Notes: a model not told the origin generated them from the sequence alone. A stretch of DNA of 64,000 nt from Defluviimonas aquaemixtae (GCF_900302475.1 NZ_OMOQ01000001.1:2294001-2358000); one strand, 5' to 3'. Shown: positions 1 to 8,810, numbered from the stretch's first letter. Translations and numbers: made by a program.

Positions 1-1
1 G

Positions 2-583
2 GCCGACAACCCGGTCACACGCTCGAATGACGGCAGGGCCGATCCCTGGGGCGGATTCTGGATCGGCACGATGGGTAAGACGGCCGAACGCGGTGCGGGT
101 GCGATCTACCGCTTCTACCGGGGGGAGCTGCAGAAGCTGATCGCGGACGTGACAATCAGCAATTCCATCTGCTTCCGTGCGGACCGAAGCGCGGCTTTCT
201 ACACCGACACGAGGATCGGCAGGATCATGCGCCAGCCGCTTGCCGCCGCGGATGGCTGGCCGGAGGGTGAGCCGGAGGTGTTTCTTGATCTCGGCCACAA
301 CGATGCCCTCGGGGTCGACGGCTCGGTCATGGACAGCGAGGGATGCTTATGGAACGCGCAATGGGGCGCGTCTCGGGTGGAGCGCTACGCGCCGGACGGG
401 CGGCTTCTGGAAACTGTTGGCGTTCCGACTTCGCAGGCCTCCTGCCCTGCTTTCGGCGGCGACGACCTGAAGACGCTTTACATCACGACCGCTGCTGACG
501 GCGTGAAGGATGACGAAGCAGGCAAGACCTATGGGACGCGCATCGATGTCGCGGGCCTCGCCGATCCGGAGGTTGTGGCATGA
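2..583 (+). CDS. SMP-30/gluconolactonase family protein (5' truncated by window edge)
   Basis: The reading frame is open from the first bases, so the start lies outside the window; 193 C-terminal residues are visible. The segment TRSNDGRADPWGGFWIGTMG is the hallmark of the SMP-30/regucalcin/LRE-like beta-propeller family, and the later LGHNDALGVDGSVMD and LWNAQWGA stretches carry the conserved metal-site Asp and Asn residues. Family members hydrolyse sugar lactones (glucono-, galactono- or arabinono-lactone) in the cytoplasm. Its stop codon overlaps the start of the beta-galactosidase gene as ATGA, so the two are translationally coupled. This suggests a galactoside/galactose or arabinose oxidation pathway in which the lactonase acts on the aldonolactone. 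The exact substrate cannot be told. Confidence 0.9.
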   Translation, partial: ADNPVTRSNDGRADPWGGFWIGTMGKTAERGAGAIYRFYRGELQKLIADVTISNSICFRADRSAAFYTDTRIGRIMRQPLAAADGWPEGEPEVFLDLGHNDALGVDGSVMDSEGCLWNAQWGASRVERYAPDGRLLETVGVPTSQASCPAFGGDDLKTLYITTAADGVKDDEAGKTYGTRIDVAGLADPEVVA

Positions 584-2511
584 CAGCCATGCGCCGCACT
601 CTGGGCGTATGCTACTACCCGGAGCATTGGCCCGAAGAGCTGTGGGCCGAAGACGCTCGCCGAATGGCCGAGACGGGGCTCACCTGGGTTCGCATCGGCG
701 AATTCGCCTGGAGCCGGATCGAGCCCGAGCCCGACCAATTGGACTGGGGCTGGCTCGATCGCGCGATCGAGACGCTGGGCGCGGCGGGGCTGAAGGTGGT
801 GCTCGGCACGCCCACCGCGACGCCGCCTAGATGGATGCTCAACCGTCATCCCGACATGCTCGCCCTCGATTCCGAGGGCCGCCCACGCAAGTTCGGTTCT
901 CGCCGGCACTACTGCTTCAGCCATGCAGGCTATCTGGAGGAGTGCCGCCGCATCGTGACCGAGCTTGCCCACCGTTACGGCCGCAACCCTTATGTCGCCG
1001 CGTGGCAAGCGGACAACGAATACGGCTGCCACGACACGGTCATTTCCTATTCCGACGCCGCCCGCCGCGCCTTTCGCGACTGGCTGCGCGCACAGTTCCC
1101 GGCCGTCAACGGAAACGGCGGAGACATAGGTGCGCTGAACCGCGCCTGGGGCAACGTGTTCTGGTCGATGGACTACGCCGATTTCGACGACATCGACCTG
1201 CCGAACCTCACTGTGACGGAACCTAATCCCGCCCACAGCCTCGCCTTCCGGCGCTTTTCCTCGGCTCAGGTCGTCCGTTTCAACCGCGCGCAGGCAGACA
1301 TCATCCGCGCCCATTCGGATGCGCCCATCGCGCACAACTACATGGGTCGCGTGACGGAGTTCGATCACTTTGATCTGGGCGCCGATCTCGATATCGCCTC
1401 GTGGGACAGTTATCCGCTGGGTTTCCTCGAAGACCGAGTGGGGGCGAGCGACGCGGATCAGCGGCACTTCGCACGGCAGGGAGATCCGGATTTCCAGGCA
1501 TTCCACCACGACCTCTACCGTGCCGTAGGCCGCGGGCGCTGGTGGATCATGGAACAGCAGCCGGGGCCGGTGAACTGGGCGCCATACAATCCTGCGCCCC
1601 TTCCCGGCATGGTCCGGCTCTGGACGTGGGAGGCTTTCGCGCATGGTGCCGAGGCCGTCTGCTATTTCCGCTGGCGGCAAGCGCCGTTCGCGCAGGAGCA
1701 AATGCATGCCGGGCTCCTGCGGCCCGACAGTGCCGAGGCGCCTGGTCTGGCCGAGGCCCGTCAGGTCGCCGGCGAGCTTGCGGATGCGCCCGGGGTCGAC
1801 CCGGAGCAGGCGCCGGTTGCGCTTATCTTCGACTATGATGCCGACTGGGCCTGGAAGGTGCAGCCGCATGGCAAAGGCCTGAGCTACTTCTCGCTCGTCT
1901 TCGACCACTACCGCGCTCTGCGCCGCGCGGGACTGTCCGTGGATATCCTGCCGCCTTCGGCACGCGACTTCTCTGGATATCGCGCGGTCTTTGCGCCTGG
2001 CTTGATTCACATGGCGGCGGATCTGAAACGCGCGCTGGCTGAAAGCGGCGCAGAGATCGTGATCGGTCCCCGCAGTGGCGCGCGGGACCGAAACTTCTCG
2101 ATTCCAGTGCCGCTACCGCCGTCATTGCCCGGCCTCGACGTGACTGTCTCCCGGGTCGAAAGCCTGAGGCCCGATATGCCGGTGCCGGTTGAGGGCGGCG
2201 GCACAGTTACAGGGTACCGGGAGGAACTCGCCGGTTCGGCCGATACGGTTTTCGCCGACTACAGTGGCGCGCCCGTCGCAGTCCGGCAGGGCCGGCTTAC
2301 TTACATGGGCGGCTGGGGTGACGCGGAGCTTCTCGACCGGCTGGTTGTCGGAATCGGCCTACGGTCGCAGCTACCGATACTCCAACTTCCGCTCGGGGTT
2401 CGTGTCCGCGATACGGCCATCGAACGGTTCTGGTTCAACCACAATTCCTGCCCGGTCGAAACGCCCGCGGGGCGTCTCCCGGCCGCAGGAGTCCTTCGCG
2501 TGCCGCGCTGA
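580..2511 (+). CDS. Beta-galactosidase, glycoside hydrolase family 42
   Basis: A 643-residue protein of normal GH42 length. The N-terminus has the family pattern GVCYYPEHWPEELWAEDARRM followed by the TIM-barrel segments VRIGEFAWSRIEP and LGTPTATPPRWML. The acid/base Glu is E147 in WQADNEYGCH and the nucleophile Glu is E325 in WWIMEQQPGPVNW. A trimerisation domain follows from about residue 400. There is no signal peptide, so it is cytoplasmic and would cleave imported galactosides. Its ATG lies inside the stop of the upstream lactonase gene (ATGA), so the pair is an operon. Some GH42 enzymes act on alpha-L-arabinosides, so the sugar is uncertain. Confidence 0.95.
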   Translation: MTAMRRTLGVCYYPEHWPEELWAEDARRMAETGLTWVRIGEFAWSRIEPEPDQLDWGWLDRAIETLGAAGLKVVLGTPTATPPRWMLNRHPDMLALDSEGRPRKFGSRRHYCFSHAGYLEECRRIVTELAHRYGRNPYVAAWQADNEYGCHDTVISYSDAARRAFRDWLRAQFPAVNGNGGDIGALNRAWGNVFWSMDYADFDDIDLPNLTVTEPNPAHSLAFRRFSSAQVVRFNRAQADIIRAHSDAPIAHNYMGRVTEFDHFDLGADLDIASWDSYPLGFLEDRVGASDADQRHFARQGDPDFQAFHHDLYRAVGRGRWWIMEQQPGPVNWAPYNPAPLPGMVRLWTWEAFAHGAEAVCYFRWRQAPFAQEQMHAGLLRPDSAEAPGLAEARQVAGELADAPGVDPEQAPVALIFDYDADWAWKVQPHGKGLSYFSLVFDHYRALRRAGLSVDILPPSARDFSGYRAVFAPGLIHMAADLKRALAESGAEIVIGPRSGARDRNFSIPVPLPPSLPGLDVTVSRVESLRPDMPVPVEGGGTVTGYREELAGSADTVFADYSGAPVAVRQGRLTYMGGWGDAELLDRLVVGIGLRSQLPILQLPLGVRVRDTAIERFWFNHNSCPVETPAGRLPAAGVLRVPR

Positions 2512-2794
2512 AGCGCCGACTGGAAGGTTCAGCGAATCTCGGATCGGATGCCCTCAGCCTCCTCGACAAGCGACCGTCGCGATCCCTCTACCTACCGAGA
2601 ACTCCGGCAGAGGGGAACCGCTTTAGTTGTGGCAGATACGACGCATTCGGCGTCTTTGTCCACGATCCGACCACAGTATCGCTAATTTCTAGTCACGCTT
2701 GCCAGCGGCAAGTGTATACTCACCACCACTACAGAGTGGGGGTCCTGACGCAGACCTTAGCGTATTTTGGTGTCCCTTTGGGTGGAGGGTGGAT
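2512..2794. other. Intergenic region with candidate promoter for the GGGDN-repeat gene
   Basis: No gene is recognised between the beta-galactosidase and the repeat protein. A TATACT hexamer at 2715-2720, preceded directly by TG, is a possible -10 element. A small dyad (CTTGCC/GGCAAG, 2698-2712) lies just upstream of it and could be an operator. A GGAGG ribosome site at 2784-2788 precedes the downstream ATG. Confidence 0.35.
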
Positions 2795-3886
2795 ATGGAA
2801 CTGAGAAAATACTCGCAGCGAGCGAGATGGTTGCTTGTGGCTACAGCGTTGGTCTTGCCGGGCGCGATCGCGCTGAATGCACGGGCCGGCGGGCTTGAGA
2901 TCACAAAGATTCCTGATGAGGTCGCCAAGACGATCTGCGACCGCAGAACAATGACGCGTGAAGAGGCGCTGCGGCTGCGCTACAGTCCCGAATACGCGGA
3001 CATTCTCGCCTACACGATCGAAAACTGCCCGCAGATTGCGGCACTTCTCACCGATCTTCCGACGGCGACGATTAGCACCAGTGACAGCGGTGAACGCCGC
3101 GACGACAGGCCGGCGTCGGGCAGTGGTGGCGGTGGCGGTACTGGCGGTGGTGGCACTGGCGGTAGCAGCGACAATGGCGGCGGCGACAATGGCGGCGGCG
3201 ACAACGGCGGCGGCGACAACGGCGGCGGCGACAACGGCGGCGGCGACAACGGCGGCGGCGACAACGGCGGCGGCGACAATGGCGGCGGCGACAATGGCGG
3301 CGGCGACAATGGCGGCGGCGACAACGGCGGCGGCGACAATGGCGGCGGCGACAATGGCGGCGGCGACAACGGCGGCGGCGACAACGGCGGCGGCGACAAT
3401 GGCGGCGGCGACAATGGCGGCGGCGACAATGGCGGCGGCGACAACGGCGGCGGCGACAACGGCGGCGGCGACAACGGCGGCGGCGACAACGGCGGCGGCG
3501 ACAACGGCGGCGGCGACAATGGCGGCGGCGACAACGGCGGCGGCGACAATGGCGGCGGCGACAACGGCGGCGGCGACAACGGCGGCGGCGACAATGGCGG
3601 CGGCGACAACGGCGGCGGCGACAACGGCGGCGGCGACAACGGCGGCGGCGACAACGGCGGCGGCGACAACGGCGGCGGCGACAACGGCGGCGGCGACAAC
3701 GGCGGCGGCAAGGACGGTGACGGCAAGGACGGTGACGGCAAGGGCCATGACGGCAAGAAGGACCGTGACGGCAAGAAGGACCGTGACGGCAAGAAGGACC
3801 GTGACGGCAAGAAGGACCGTGACGGCAAGGGCAACGGTGGCAAGGACCGGGACAGGGATCGCGACAGGGATCGCGACCGCAAGTAA
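2795..3886 (+). CDS. Exported low-complexity protein with 35 GGGDN pentapeptide repeats
   Basis: 363 residues from the ATG at 2795, chosen because GGAGG lies just upstream and a signal peptide begins there (hydrophobic stretch LLVATALVLPGAIALNARAG). A short folded-looking N-terminal part (about residues 36-90, with KIPDEVAKTICDRRTMTREEALRLRYSPEYAD) is followed by a Gly-rich linker, 35 uninterrupted GGGDN units, then a basic tail of KDGDG, four KKDRDG units and a DR run ending in K. The repeat would be a flexible, strongly acidic chain and the tail is highly charged, so ion or surface binding is plausible, but no function is known to me. An intrinsic terminator follows. Confidence 0.8.
   Translation: MELRKYSQRARWLLVATALVLPGAIALNARAGGLEITKIPDEVAKTICDRRTMTREEALRLRYSPEYADILAYTIENCPQIAALLTDLPTATISTSDSGERRDDRPASGSGGGGGTGGGGTGGSSDNGGGDNGGGDNGGGDNGGGDNGGGDNGGGDNGGGDNGGGDNGGGDNGGGDNGGGDNGGGDNGGGDNGGGDNGGGDNGGGDNGGGDNGGGDNGGGDNGGGDNGGGDNGGGDNGGGDNGGGDNGGGDNGGGDNGGGDNGGGDNGGGDNGGGDNGGGDNGGGDNGGGDNGGGDNGGGDNGGGKDGDGKDGDGKGHDGKKDRDGKKDRDGKKDRDGKKDRDGKGNGGKDRDRDRDRDRDRK
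3176..3700 (+). repeat. 35-copy tandem 15-bp repeat encoding GGGDN
   Basis: Thirty-five in-frame copies of GGCGGCGGCGACAAY in perfect register. The copies I compared differ only at the last base (AAT or AAC for Asn), so every difference is silent. Similar-base 18-bp units encoding KKDRDG follow from about 3757. Confidence 0.97.
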
Positions 3887-3910
3887 CTGCCCCGGCTCCT
3901 GAAGATCGAA

Positions 3911-3939
3911 GCCGCGCGCCAATGGCGCGCGGCTTTTTT
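3911..3939 (+). terminator. Intrinsic terminator after the GGGDN-repeat gene
   Basis: A perfect 10-bp stem (GCCGCGCGCC / GGCGCGCGGC) with an AAT loop is followed directly by six T residues. It sits 25 bp after the stop codon and 11 bp before the end of the convergent peptidase gene. Confidence 0.92.
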
Positions 3940-3949
3940 CAGTCCGCTG

Positions 3950-4597
3950 TCAGGACCCAGCGAGCTTGATCAGTCCGCCGGAGAAAACGGCGTTCCAACG
4001 ACGCGGATTCGACGGATCCTGCATCCTCAGGAACGTGTAGCCGGTCTGGCGCCAGGACAGGATCCGGCTGTCCAGATTGTCGAGCACGAAGTCTCCGTGC
4101 GAGGTGCGAAGAACCAACACTGCATGCGGTCCGCCCCGGCGGTCGAGCACCGTCGCGATGAGCAGGTTCTGCGGAGCGACACCGCGCTGGATGAGTTCCT
4201 TCTTCTTCAGCAGCGCGAAATCTTCGCAATCGCCGCCCTTGGCAGTCGGAAGCGCCCAAACATCGTCGTTGCCATATTGCCGCAGATCGGAGACTTCGCG
4301 AACCTTGCGATTGACTGCGCGGTTGACGTCGCGGGCAAGCGTCATTTCCGCGCTTCCGCTTGCCGTGCTCCGACCGGCACGCGCGCAGGCCCAATGGTAT
4401 CGCGTACAGATCCCGGCGAAGGCCGATGGTGCAGCAATGGGCTTGCGAGCGATCAGGCGCGGTGCGTCGGCCGCCCCTGCGGCACCGCCAGACCACGCCA
4501 CGACCATGGCCGTGAAGGTAGCGGCCACCAGCGGACGACCGATGCGCCGCGCCGCAGAACAACCCCTGCGCCCGTGAAGACGCACAAGGCTCACCAT
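3950..4597 (-). CDS. Transglutaminase-like cysteine peptidase (BTLCP family)
   Basis: 215 residues with a hydrophobic N-terminal signal (about residues 22-44) ending in GAAGAADA. The core matches bacterial transglutaminase-like cysteine proteinases (peptidase C93, LapG relatives): Cys124 in KGGDCEDFALLK, His158 in RRGGPHAVLVL, and Asp173 in FVLDNLD form the expected catalytic triad. LapG members are periplasmic and cleave large surface adhesins, but many alphaproteobacterial members have no known target. It stands alone, convergent with the repeat-protein gene. Whether that secreted neighbour is a substrate is only a guess from position. Confidence 0.85.
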   Translation of the reverse strand: MVSLVRLHGRRGCSAARRIGRPLVAATFTAMVVAWSGGAAGAADAPRLIARKPIAAPSAFAGICTRYHWACARAGRSTASGSAEMTLARDVNRAVNRKVREVSDLRQYGNDDVWALPTAKGGDCEDFALLKKKELIQRGVAPQNLLIATVLDRRGGPHAVLVLRTSHGDFVLDNLDSRILSWRQTGYTFLRMQDPSNPRRWNAVFSGGLIKLAGS

Positions 4598-4816
4598 CCC
4601 CCGCCCAGCGCGGGTTCAAAAGCCATCATTTTCATTCACTATCCCCCTCCGTGCGCCGAAGGCGCCGGCATGCCGAAATAAAGTCGGTTCGACGATTCTC
4701 ATCAAGCTTCGCCGGTCTTGGCCGGCGGAACCCCGCCCATGGGCGGCGCACACCCGGCCCTTTTCACCGGCGTTGTGGCCACTTATAAGCGCCGGGTGAG
4801 GCCAGCGGAGGCACCC

Positions 4817-5404
4817 ATGCGTAAGGCAGAGATCACCCGGAAGACGGCCGAAACGGCGATCACGGTTGCAATCGACCTGGACGGCACCGGGCAGTATGCG
4901 AACGAAACCGGCGTGGGGTTCTTCGACCATATGCTGGATCAACTTGCACGGCACTCTTTGGTCGACCTCAAGGTCCGGGCAAAGGGCGACCTGCACATCG
5001 ACGACCACCACACGGTCGAGGATTGCGGCATCGCCATCGGCCAGGCCCTTGCGCAGGCGCTTGGCGACAAGCGCGGTATCCGACGCTACGGCCATTTCTG
5101 TTTGGCGATGGACGACGCACAGGTGATGACGGCGCTCGATCTTTCCGGCCGGCCCTATCTTGTGTGGAACGTCGATTTCCCGACGGCGAAAATCGGGACC
5201 CTCGACACGGAGCTGGTGCGCGAATTCTTTCAGGCGCTTTCGACCCATGGCGGGATCACGCTGCATGTGGACCGCATCCACGGGATCAACAGTCACCACA
5301 TTGCCGAGGCCGCGTTCAAATCGGTCGCCCGTGCGCTGCGGATGGCAGTGGAGCCGGACCAACGTGCCAGTGACCTGCTGCCGTCGACCAAGGGTGCGCT
5401 CTGA
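4817..5404 (+). CDS. hisB: Imidazoleglycerol-phosphate dehydratase
   Basis: 195 residues from the ATG at 4817, preceded by GCGGAGG; an earlier in-frame start would add a segment unlike the family. The two diagnostic metal-binding motifs are present: [17 protein letters not shown] and [19 protein letters not shown]. It dehydrates imidazole glycerol phosphate to imidazole acetol phosphate, step six of histidine synthesis, using Mn2+. This is the stand-alone dehydratase without the phosphatase domain seen in E. coli. hisH starts five bases after its stop. Confidence 0.97.
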   Translation: MRKAEITRKTAETAITVAIDLDGTGQYANETGVGFFDHMLDQLARHSLVDLKVRAKGDLHIDDHHTVEDCGIAIGQALAQALGDKRGIRRYGHFCLAMDDAQVMTALDLSGRPYLVWNVDFPTAKIGTLDTELVREFFQALSTHGGITLHVDRIHGINSHHIAEAAFKSVARALRMAVEPDQRASDLLPSTKGAL

Positions 5405-5408
5405 TCCG

Positions 5409-6047
5409 ATGCTGACGGTTCTCGTTGACTACGAAAGCGGCAACCTGCACTCGGCCGAGAAAGCCTTCGCCCGCATGTCAGCCGAGGCGGAGGGTGGTGA
5501 GGTGCTTGTCACCTCGCGGCCCGAAGACGTGGCGCGCGCGGATCGCATCGTGCTGCCGGGCGATGGCGCCTTTCCCGCTTGCCGGAGCGCGCTCGACCGC
5601 TTCACGGGGCTCTTCGAGGCGATCGAAGAGGCGGTGACAGGGCGCGGCCGACCTTTCCTTGGCATTTGCATCGGCATGCAGATGATGGCGACGCGCGGCC
5701 TCGAGTACCGCGAAACTGAAGGCTTTGGCTGGATCCCGGGCGAGGTCGTGAAGATCGAGCCTGGCGAGGCGCGGTTGAAGGTGCCGCATATGGGCTGGAA
5801 CGACCTTGTTGTCGACCATCCACACCCAGTTCTCGACGGGATAACGACGGGACGGCACGCCTATTTCGTGCACTCCTACCATTTCCGGGTGGCCGACTCC
5901 GCCCACAGGCTCGCCCATTGCGACTACGGGGGCGACATCACCGCGATCGTCGGACGCGACAACATGATCGGAACGCAGTTTCACCCCGAAAAGAGCCAGG
6001 AAACCGGGCTGAGGATAATCGCGAACTTCCTGTCCTGGGCGCCGTAG
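5409..6047 (+). CDS. hisH: Imidazole glycerol phosphate synthase, glutaminase subunit
   Basis: 212 residues, a class I glutamine amidotransferase. The nucleophile is Cys87 in PFLGICIGMQMM, and His192 and Glu194 lie in TQFHPEKSQ. It releases ammonia from glutamine and channels it to HisF, encoded about 2.8 kb downstream. The start at 5409 was taken because MLTVLVDYESGNLHS is the usual family N-terminus. It sits five bases after hisB, so the two are co-transcribed. Confidence 0.97.
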   Translation: MLTVLVDYESGNLHSAEKAFARMSAEAEGGEVLVTSRPEDVARADRIVLPGDGAFPACRSALDRFTGLFEAIEEAVTGRGRPFLGICIGMQMMATRGLEYRETEGFGWIPGEVVKIEPGEARLKVPHMGWNDLVVDHPHPVLDGITTGRHAYFVHSYHFRVADSAHRLAHCDYGGDITAIVGRDNMIGTQFHPEKSQETGLRIIANFLSWAP

Positions 6048-6055
6048 GCGGCAGC

Positions 6056-6457
6056 TTAGCGCGAGCGGAACCAAGTCTGCCCGTCACAGAGCGGCCCGAT
6101 GCAGCCGAGCACCCGCAGCCGGTCGCCTCGTAGCTGAGCCTTGGCGTCGTATTCGCGGTCATAGAGGGGGACCCAGACACGACCGCCCTCGTAGCGACCA
6201 TTGCCCTTTGCTTTCAGGCCCCAGAAAAGGTCGCGGCCCATGCTGCGGGTGACGACGCTCTTTCCGGTGCTATCATGGACTTTCACGACGCGGCCGCAAA
6301 ACGACTCACCGCAACGACGTATCACAACTTGGCCGACTTGCCCTTTGTGGTCGGGCTCGACCTGCCACGTGCCCTGGATGGGGTCTGCCTGCGCAGAAAG
6401 CGCCGCAACCGACGCAGATATCAGAACTGCGGCGAACAGGTACGGACGAAAGACCAT
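6056..6457 (-). CDS. DUF2147 family exported protein (copy 1)
   Basis: 133 residues from the ATG at 6457 with a purine-rich GGGGGAAAG upstream. A signal peptide (FAAVLISASVAALSAQA) precedes a small beta-rich domain: DPIQGTWQVEP, VVIRRCGESFCGRVV, and LRVLGCIGPLCDGQTWFR, typical of DUF2147 with paired cysteines. Family members are periplasmic or secreted and of unknown role. It is convergent with hisH and lies next to a second, divergent copy of the same family. Confidence 0.85.
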   Translation of the reverse strand: MVFRPYLFAAVLISASVAALSAQADPIQGTWQVEPDHKGQVGQVVIRRCGESFCGRVVKVHDSTGKSVVTRSMGRDLFWGLKAKGNGRYEGGRVWVPLYDREYDAKAQLRGDRLRVLGCIGPLCDGQTWFRSR

Positions 6458-6577
6458 GGCTTTCCCCCTTTCTGCCGGGCGAAACGTTCCAGCACAGCGA
6501 AGGAGAGATGGCAATCACAAAGGCGTCGCGCCAGATCGGCGCGGCGCGACATTTGGCCTCATGCGGTGCGGAGCCGT

Positions 6578-6961
6578 CTACTTGACGCGTATCCAGGTCT
6601 GTTTGGAGCAGAGCAGCCCGCCTGCGACGCAGCCAGCAAGCCGGAGACGATCACCCTGAAGCTGGATCTTGCCGATGTATATCTTGTCGTTCGAAGGACG
6701 CCAGACCTTGCCGGCGTAAGAGTCGCCGCCGTTAGGCACCATGTCGATCACCAGTGTCTTGCCCAGATTCGGCGAATTGTACTCGCCGTCTGAGTTGAAG
6801 GTGCGTGAAATCACGCCGCAGTAAGCGGAACCACACGCCGCCATGGTGACGTGAGCGTAGGCGCCGTCATCAACCTCAGTCTGCCAGACGCCTTCGACCG
6901 GATCTGCCAAGGCAGCGCCGGCGAAAAGCGTCATGGCGCCGGCGATCAAGATGTTTCTCAT
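6578..6961 (-). CDS. DUF2147 family exported protein (copy 2)
   Basis: 127 residues with signal peptide MRNILIAGAMTLFAGAALA. The mature part begins DPVEGVWQTEV, has MAACGSAYCGVIS, KVWRPSNDKIYIGKIQLQGDRLRLAGC and ends LLCSKQTWIRVK, so it is a paralogue of the neighbouring DUF2147 gene on the same strand 120 bp away. The cysteine pairs are kept. Both copies are embedded between hisH and hisA on the opposite strand, so they are not part of histidine synthesis. Confidence 0.85.
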   Translation of the reverse strand: MRNILIAGAMTLFAGAALADPVEGVWQTEVDDGAYAHVTMAACGSAYCGVISRTFNSDGEYNSPNLGKTLVIDMVPNGGDSYAGKVWRPSNDKIYIGKIQLQGDRLRLAGCVAGGLLCSKQTWIRVK

Positions 6962-7099
6962 CTACGGTGTCCTCCCTGACATCCCGCACATATCATCCGC
7001 GAAACGCGCCCGTCTCGTCCAGCGTGACGTGGCGTTGGGCCGCCTTTGCATTCGCCATCCGCCTGTGGCAAGAGGCGCGCGACCCGCGACGGAGGCCGC

Positions 7100-7819
7100 A
7101 TGATCCTTTATCCCGCGATCGACCTCAAGGAGGGCCAGTGTGTCCGGCTTCTGCGTGGCGACATGGACAGGGCCACGGTCTTCGGCGACGACCCCGCGGC
7201 GCAGGCGGCCGCCTTCGAGGCCGCCGGAACCGAATGGCTGCATCTCGTCGATCTGAACGGTGCCTTCACGGGCAAGCCTGAAAACGCGATGGCGGTCGAG
7301 GCGATCCTCGCCCGCGTCTCGGTGCCCTGTCAGCTCGGCGGCGGCATTCGCGACATGGCAACAATCGAGGCGTGGCTTTCGAAAGGCCTCGCCCGCGTGA
7401 TCCTCGGCACGGTCGCGGTGGAGAACCCGGCCCTCGTGCACGAGGCGGCATTGGCATTTCCGGGCAAGGTCGCGGTGGGCATCGACGCTCGGGGGGGACG
7501 CGTCGCGACGAAGGGCTGGGCGGAGGAGACCGATGTCATGGTCACTGACCTTGCCCGGCGCTACGAAGATGCGGGCGTGGCTGCGATCATTTACACCGAC
7601 ATCAATCGCGACGGTGCGATGACGGGTCCGAACATCGAGGCAACAGAGATGCTCGCCCGTGCGATCACGATCCCGGTGATCGCCTCGGGCGGCATTTCGA
7701 GCCTTGCCGACCTTGTCGCGCTGCGCGATGCCAGGGTCATCGCAGGGGCGATCTCAGGCCGAGCGCTCTATGACGGTGCGATCGATCTTGCGGAAGCTCT
7801 GGCTTCACTGAAAGGCTAG
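7100..7819 (+). CDS. hisA: Phosphoribosylformimino-5-aminoimidazole carboxamide ribotide isomerase
   Basis: 239 residues; the ATG at 7100 follows GGAGG (7091-7095) and gives the standard [17 protein letters not shown] start. It is a (beta/alpha)8 barrel with catalytic Asp8 and Asp129 (AVGIDARGG), and phosphate-binding loops [10 protein letters not shown] and [11 protein letters not shown]. It carries out the Amadori rearrangement of ProFAR to PRFAR, the substrate of HisH/HisF. A small DUF2867-like gene starts three bases after its stop. Confidence 0.97.
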   Translation: MILYPAIDLKEGQCVRLLRGDMDRATVFGDDPAAQAAAFEAAGTEWLHLVDLNGAFTGKPENAMAVEAILARVSVPCQLGGGIRDMATIEAWLSKGLARVILGTVAVENPALVHEAALAFPGKVAVGIDARGGRVATKGWAEETDVMVTDLARRYEDAGVAAIIYTDINRDGAMTGPNIEATEMLARAITIPVIASGGISSLADLVALRDARVIAGAISGRALYDGAIDLAEALASLKG

Positions 7820-7822
7820 TCC

Positions 7823-8266
7823 GTGGCGAGGGTTGAGCGCGTCGAACTGCCCCATGACAGCCTGCTCAAAGCCTTTGCGCAGCCCGGCGATTACCTGGAC
7901 AGTTTTGCGTGCCAAAGCACGCTGAACGTCGATCAGGCAGCCGAGCGCGCGATGAATTTTCCAAGCTGGGTGACAATGCTGTTGGGAATGCGCAACCTGC
8001 TCGTCGCGCCGCTCGGCCTGATTGCTCGGCCCAAGGGCGAAAAGATCGGGATCTTCCCGCTCGACCAGCGCAGCGACAGCGAACTGGTCCTCGGTTTCGA
8101 CGACAGGCACCTCGATTTCCGCGTCTCGGTCCTGGTGGACGGCCGGCGCGCCTTTGGCTCGGCCTGGGTGCATACCCACAATCTGGCAGGCCGCGCCTAT
8201 CTCGCCGCGGTCCTGCCGTTTCATGTCGCGATCATGCGCCAGGCGGTTGCACGAATGGCGGGCTAG
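7823..8266 (+). CDS. DUF2867-like protein
   Basis: 147 residues from a GTG three bases after hisA. The pattern VELPHDSLLKAF, YLDSFACQSTLN, FPSWVTMLLGMRNLLVAPLGL, IGIFPLDQRSDSELVLGFDDRHLDFRVSV, then a hydrophobic VLPFHVAIM segment, fits the DUF2867 family of unknown function. There is no signal peptide. It is probably co-transcribed with hisA. Its TAG stop overlaps the stop of the opposite-strand DUF302 gene within the palindrome CTAG. Confidence 0.75.
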   Translation: MARVERVELPHDSLLKAFAQPGDYLDSFACQSTLNVDQAAERAMNFPSWVTMLLGMRNLLVAPLGLIARPKGEKIGIFPLDQRSDSELVLGFDDRHLDFRVSVLVDGRRAFGSAWVHTHNLAGRAYLAAVLPFHVAIMRQAVARMAG

Positions 8267-8709
8267 CCGCCAGCAGCCGCCGACGTCAGCTTGCCAAGCG
8301 CGCCCGACATCTTTGCCAGAACCTCGGCATCGGCCGGAATCGCCAGTTCTCCGAACGTGTCGGACGGTTCTTCGTAGGCCAGCCAGACGGCGCCCGCGGC
8401 ATCTTCGTAGGCCAAGACCTTGAGCGGAAGATAGAGCCCGGCGAGCGGGTCTTGCTGCATCGCCGGTGTGCCAAGCGCGGGATTGCCGAATACCAGAAGC
8501 TGGGCGGCGCCGATCTCCATCCCAACGCTTTCAGCCCCTGCGCCGTGGTCGATCCGCGCGAAGACGGTCGCGCCTGCGCCGGTCACCGCGCCCTCAAGCC
8601 GGTCCATGACCTCGCCCACGCTGCCCGTGGCGGCAACGCGGACGACGTCCCCGGCATGGGTCTGGGTTGCCATCAAGGCGGTAAACAGTGCAATACCCAA
8701 ACGGGTCAT
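8263..8709 (-). CDS. DUF302 domain exported protein
   Basis: 148 residues from the ATG at 8709, which begins a signal peptide (MTRLGIALFTALMATQTHAG). The mature domain shows DUF302 features: VGEVMDRLEGAVTGAGATVFARIDHGAGAESVGM, AQLLVFGNPALGTPAMQQDP and LYLPLKVLAYED. DUF302 proteins are small, often periplasmic, and of unknown biochemical role. It is transcribed against the his genes and shares its stop position with the DUF2867-like gene. Confidence 0.85.
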   Translation of the reverse strand: MTRLGIALFTALMATQTHAGDVVRVAATGSVGEVMDRLEGAVTGAGATVFARIDHGAGAESVGMEIGAAQLLVFGNPALGTPAMQQDPLAGLYLPLKVLAYEDAAGAVWLAYEEPSDTFGELAIPADAEVLAKMSGALGKLTSAAAGG

Positions 8710-8810
8710 GGGGGCCTCCCTTGGCTTCACTCGACTAAGGTTTGCAATGCTCTGGCCATCGCGCGTCCTTGCCAATAAAAGATGCCGTGATCGGCAACGG
8801 ACCGCGCATG

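Noticed and set aside
529..2010. 493-codon minus-strand frame opposite the GH42 gene
   Set aside because: It mirrors a well-supported enzyme on the plus strand and has no recognisable domain; it is a high-GC shadow frame.
3176..3700. Possible CRISPR or VNTR array
   Set aside because: The units are contiguous, identical and in frame, with no spacers. It is an in-gene tandem repeat.
2729..3922. Long minus-strand open frames opposite the GGGDN gene (Ala/Val-rich and Pro/Leu/Ser-rich)
   Set aside because: The 15-bp unit has no stop in any frame, so every frame stays open across the repeat. Only the plus frame has a signal peptide, ribosome site and terminator.
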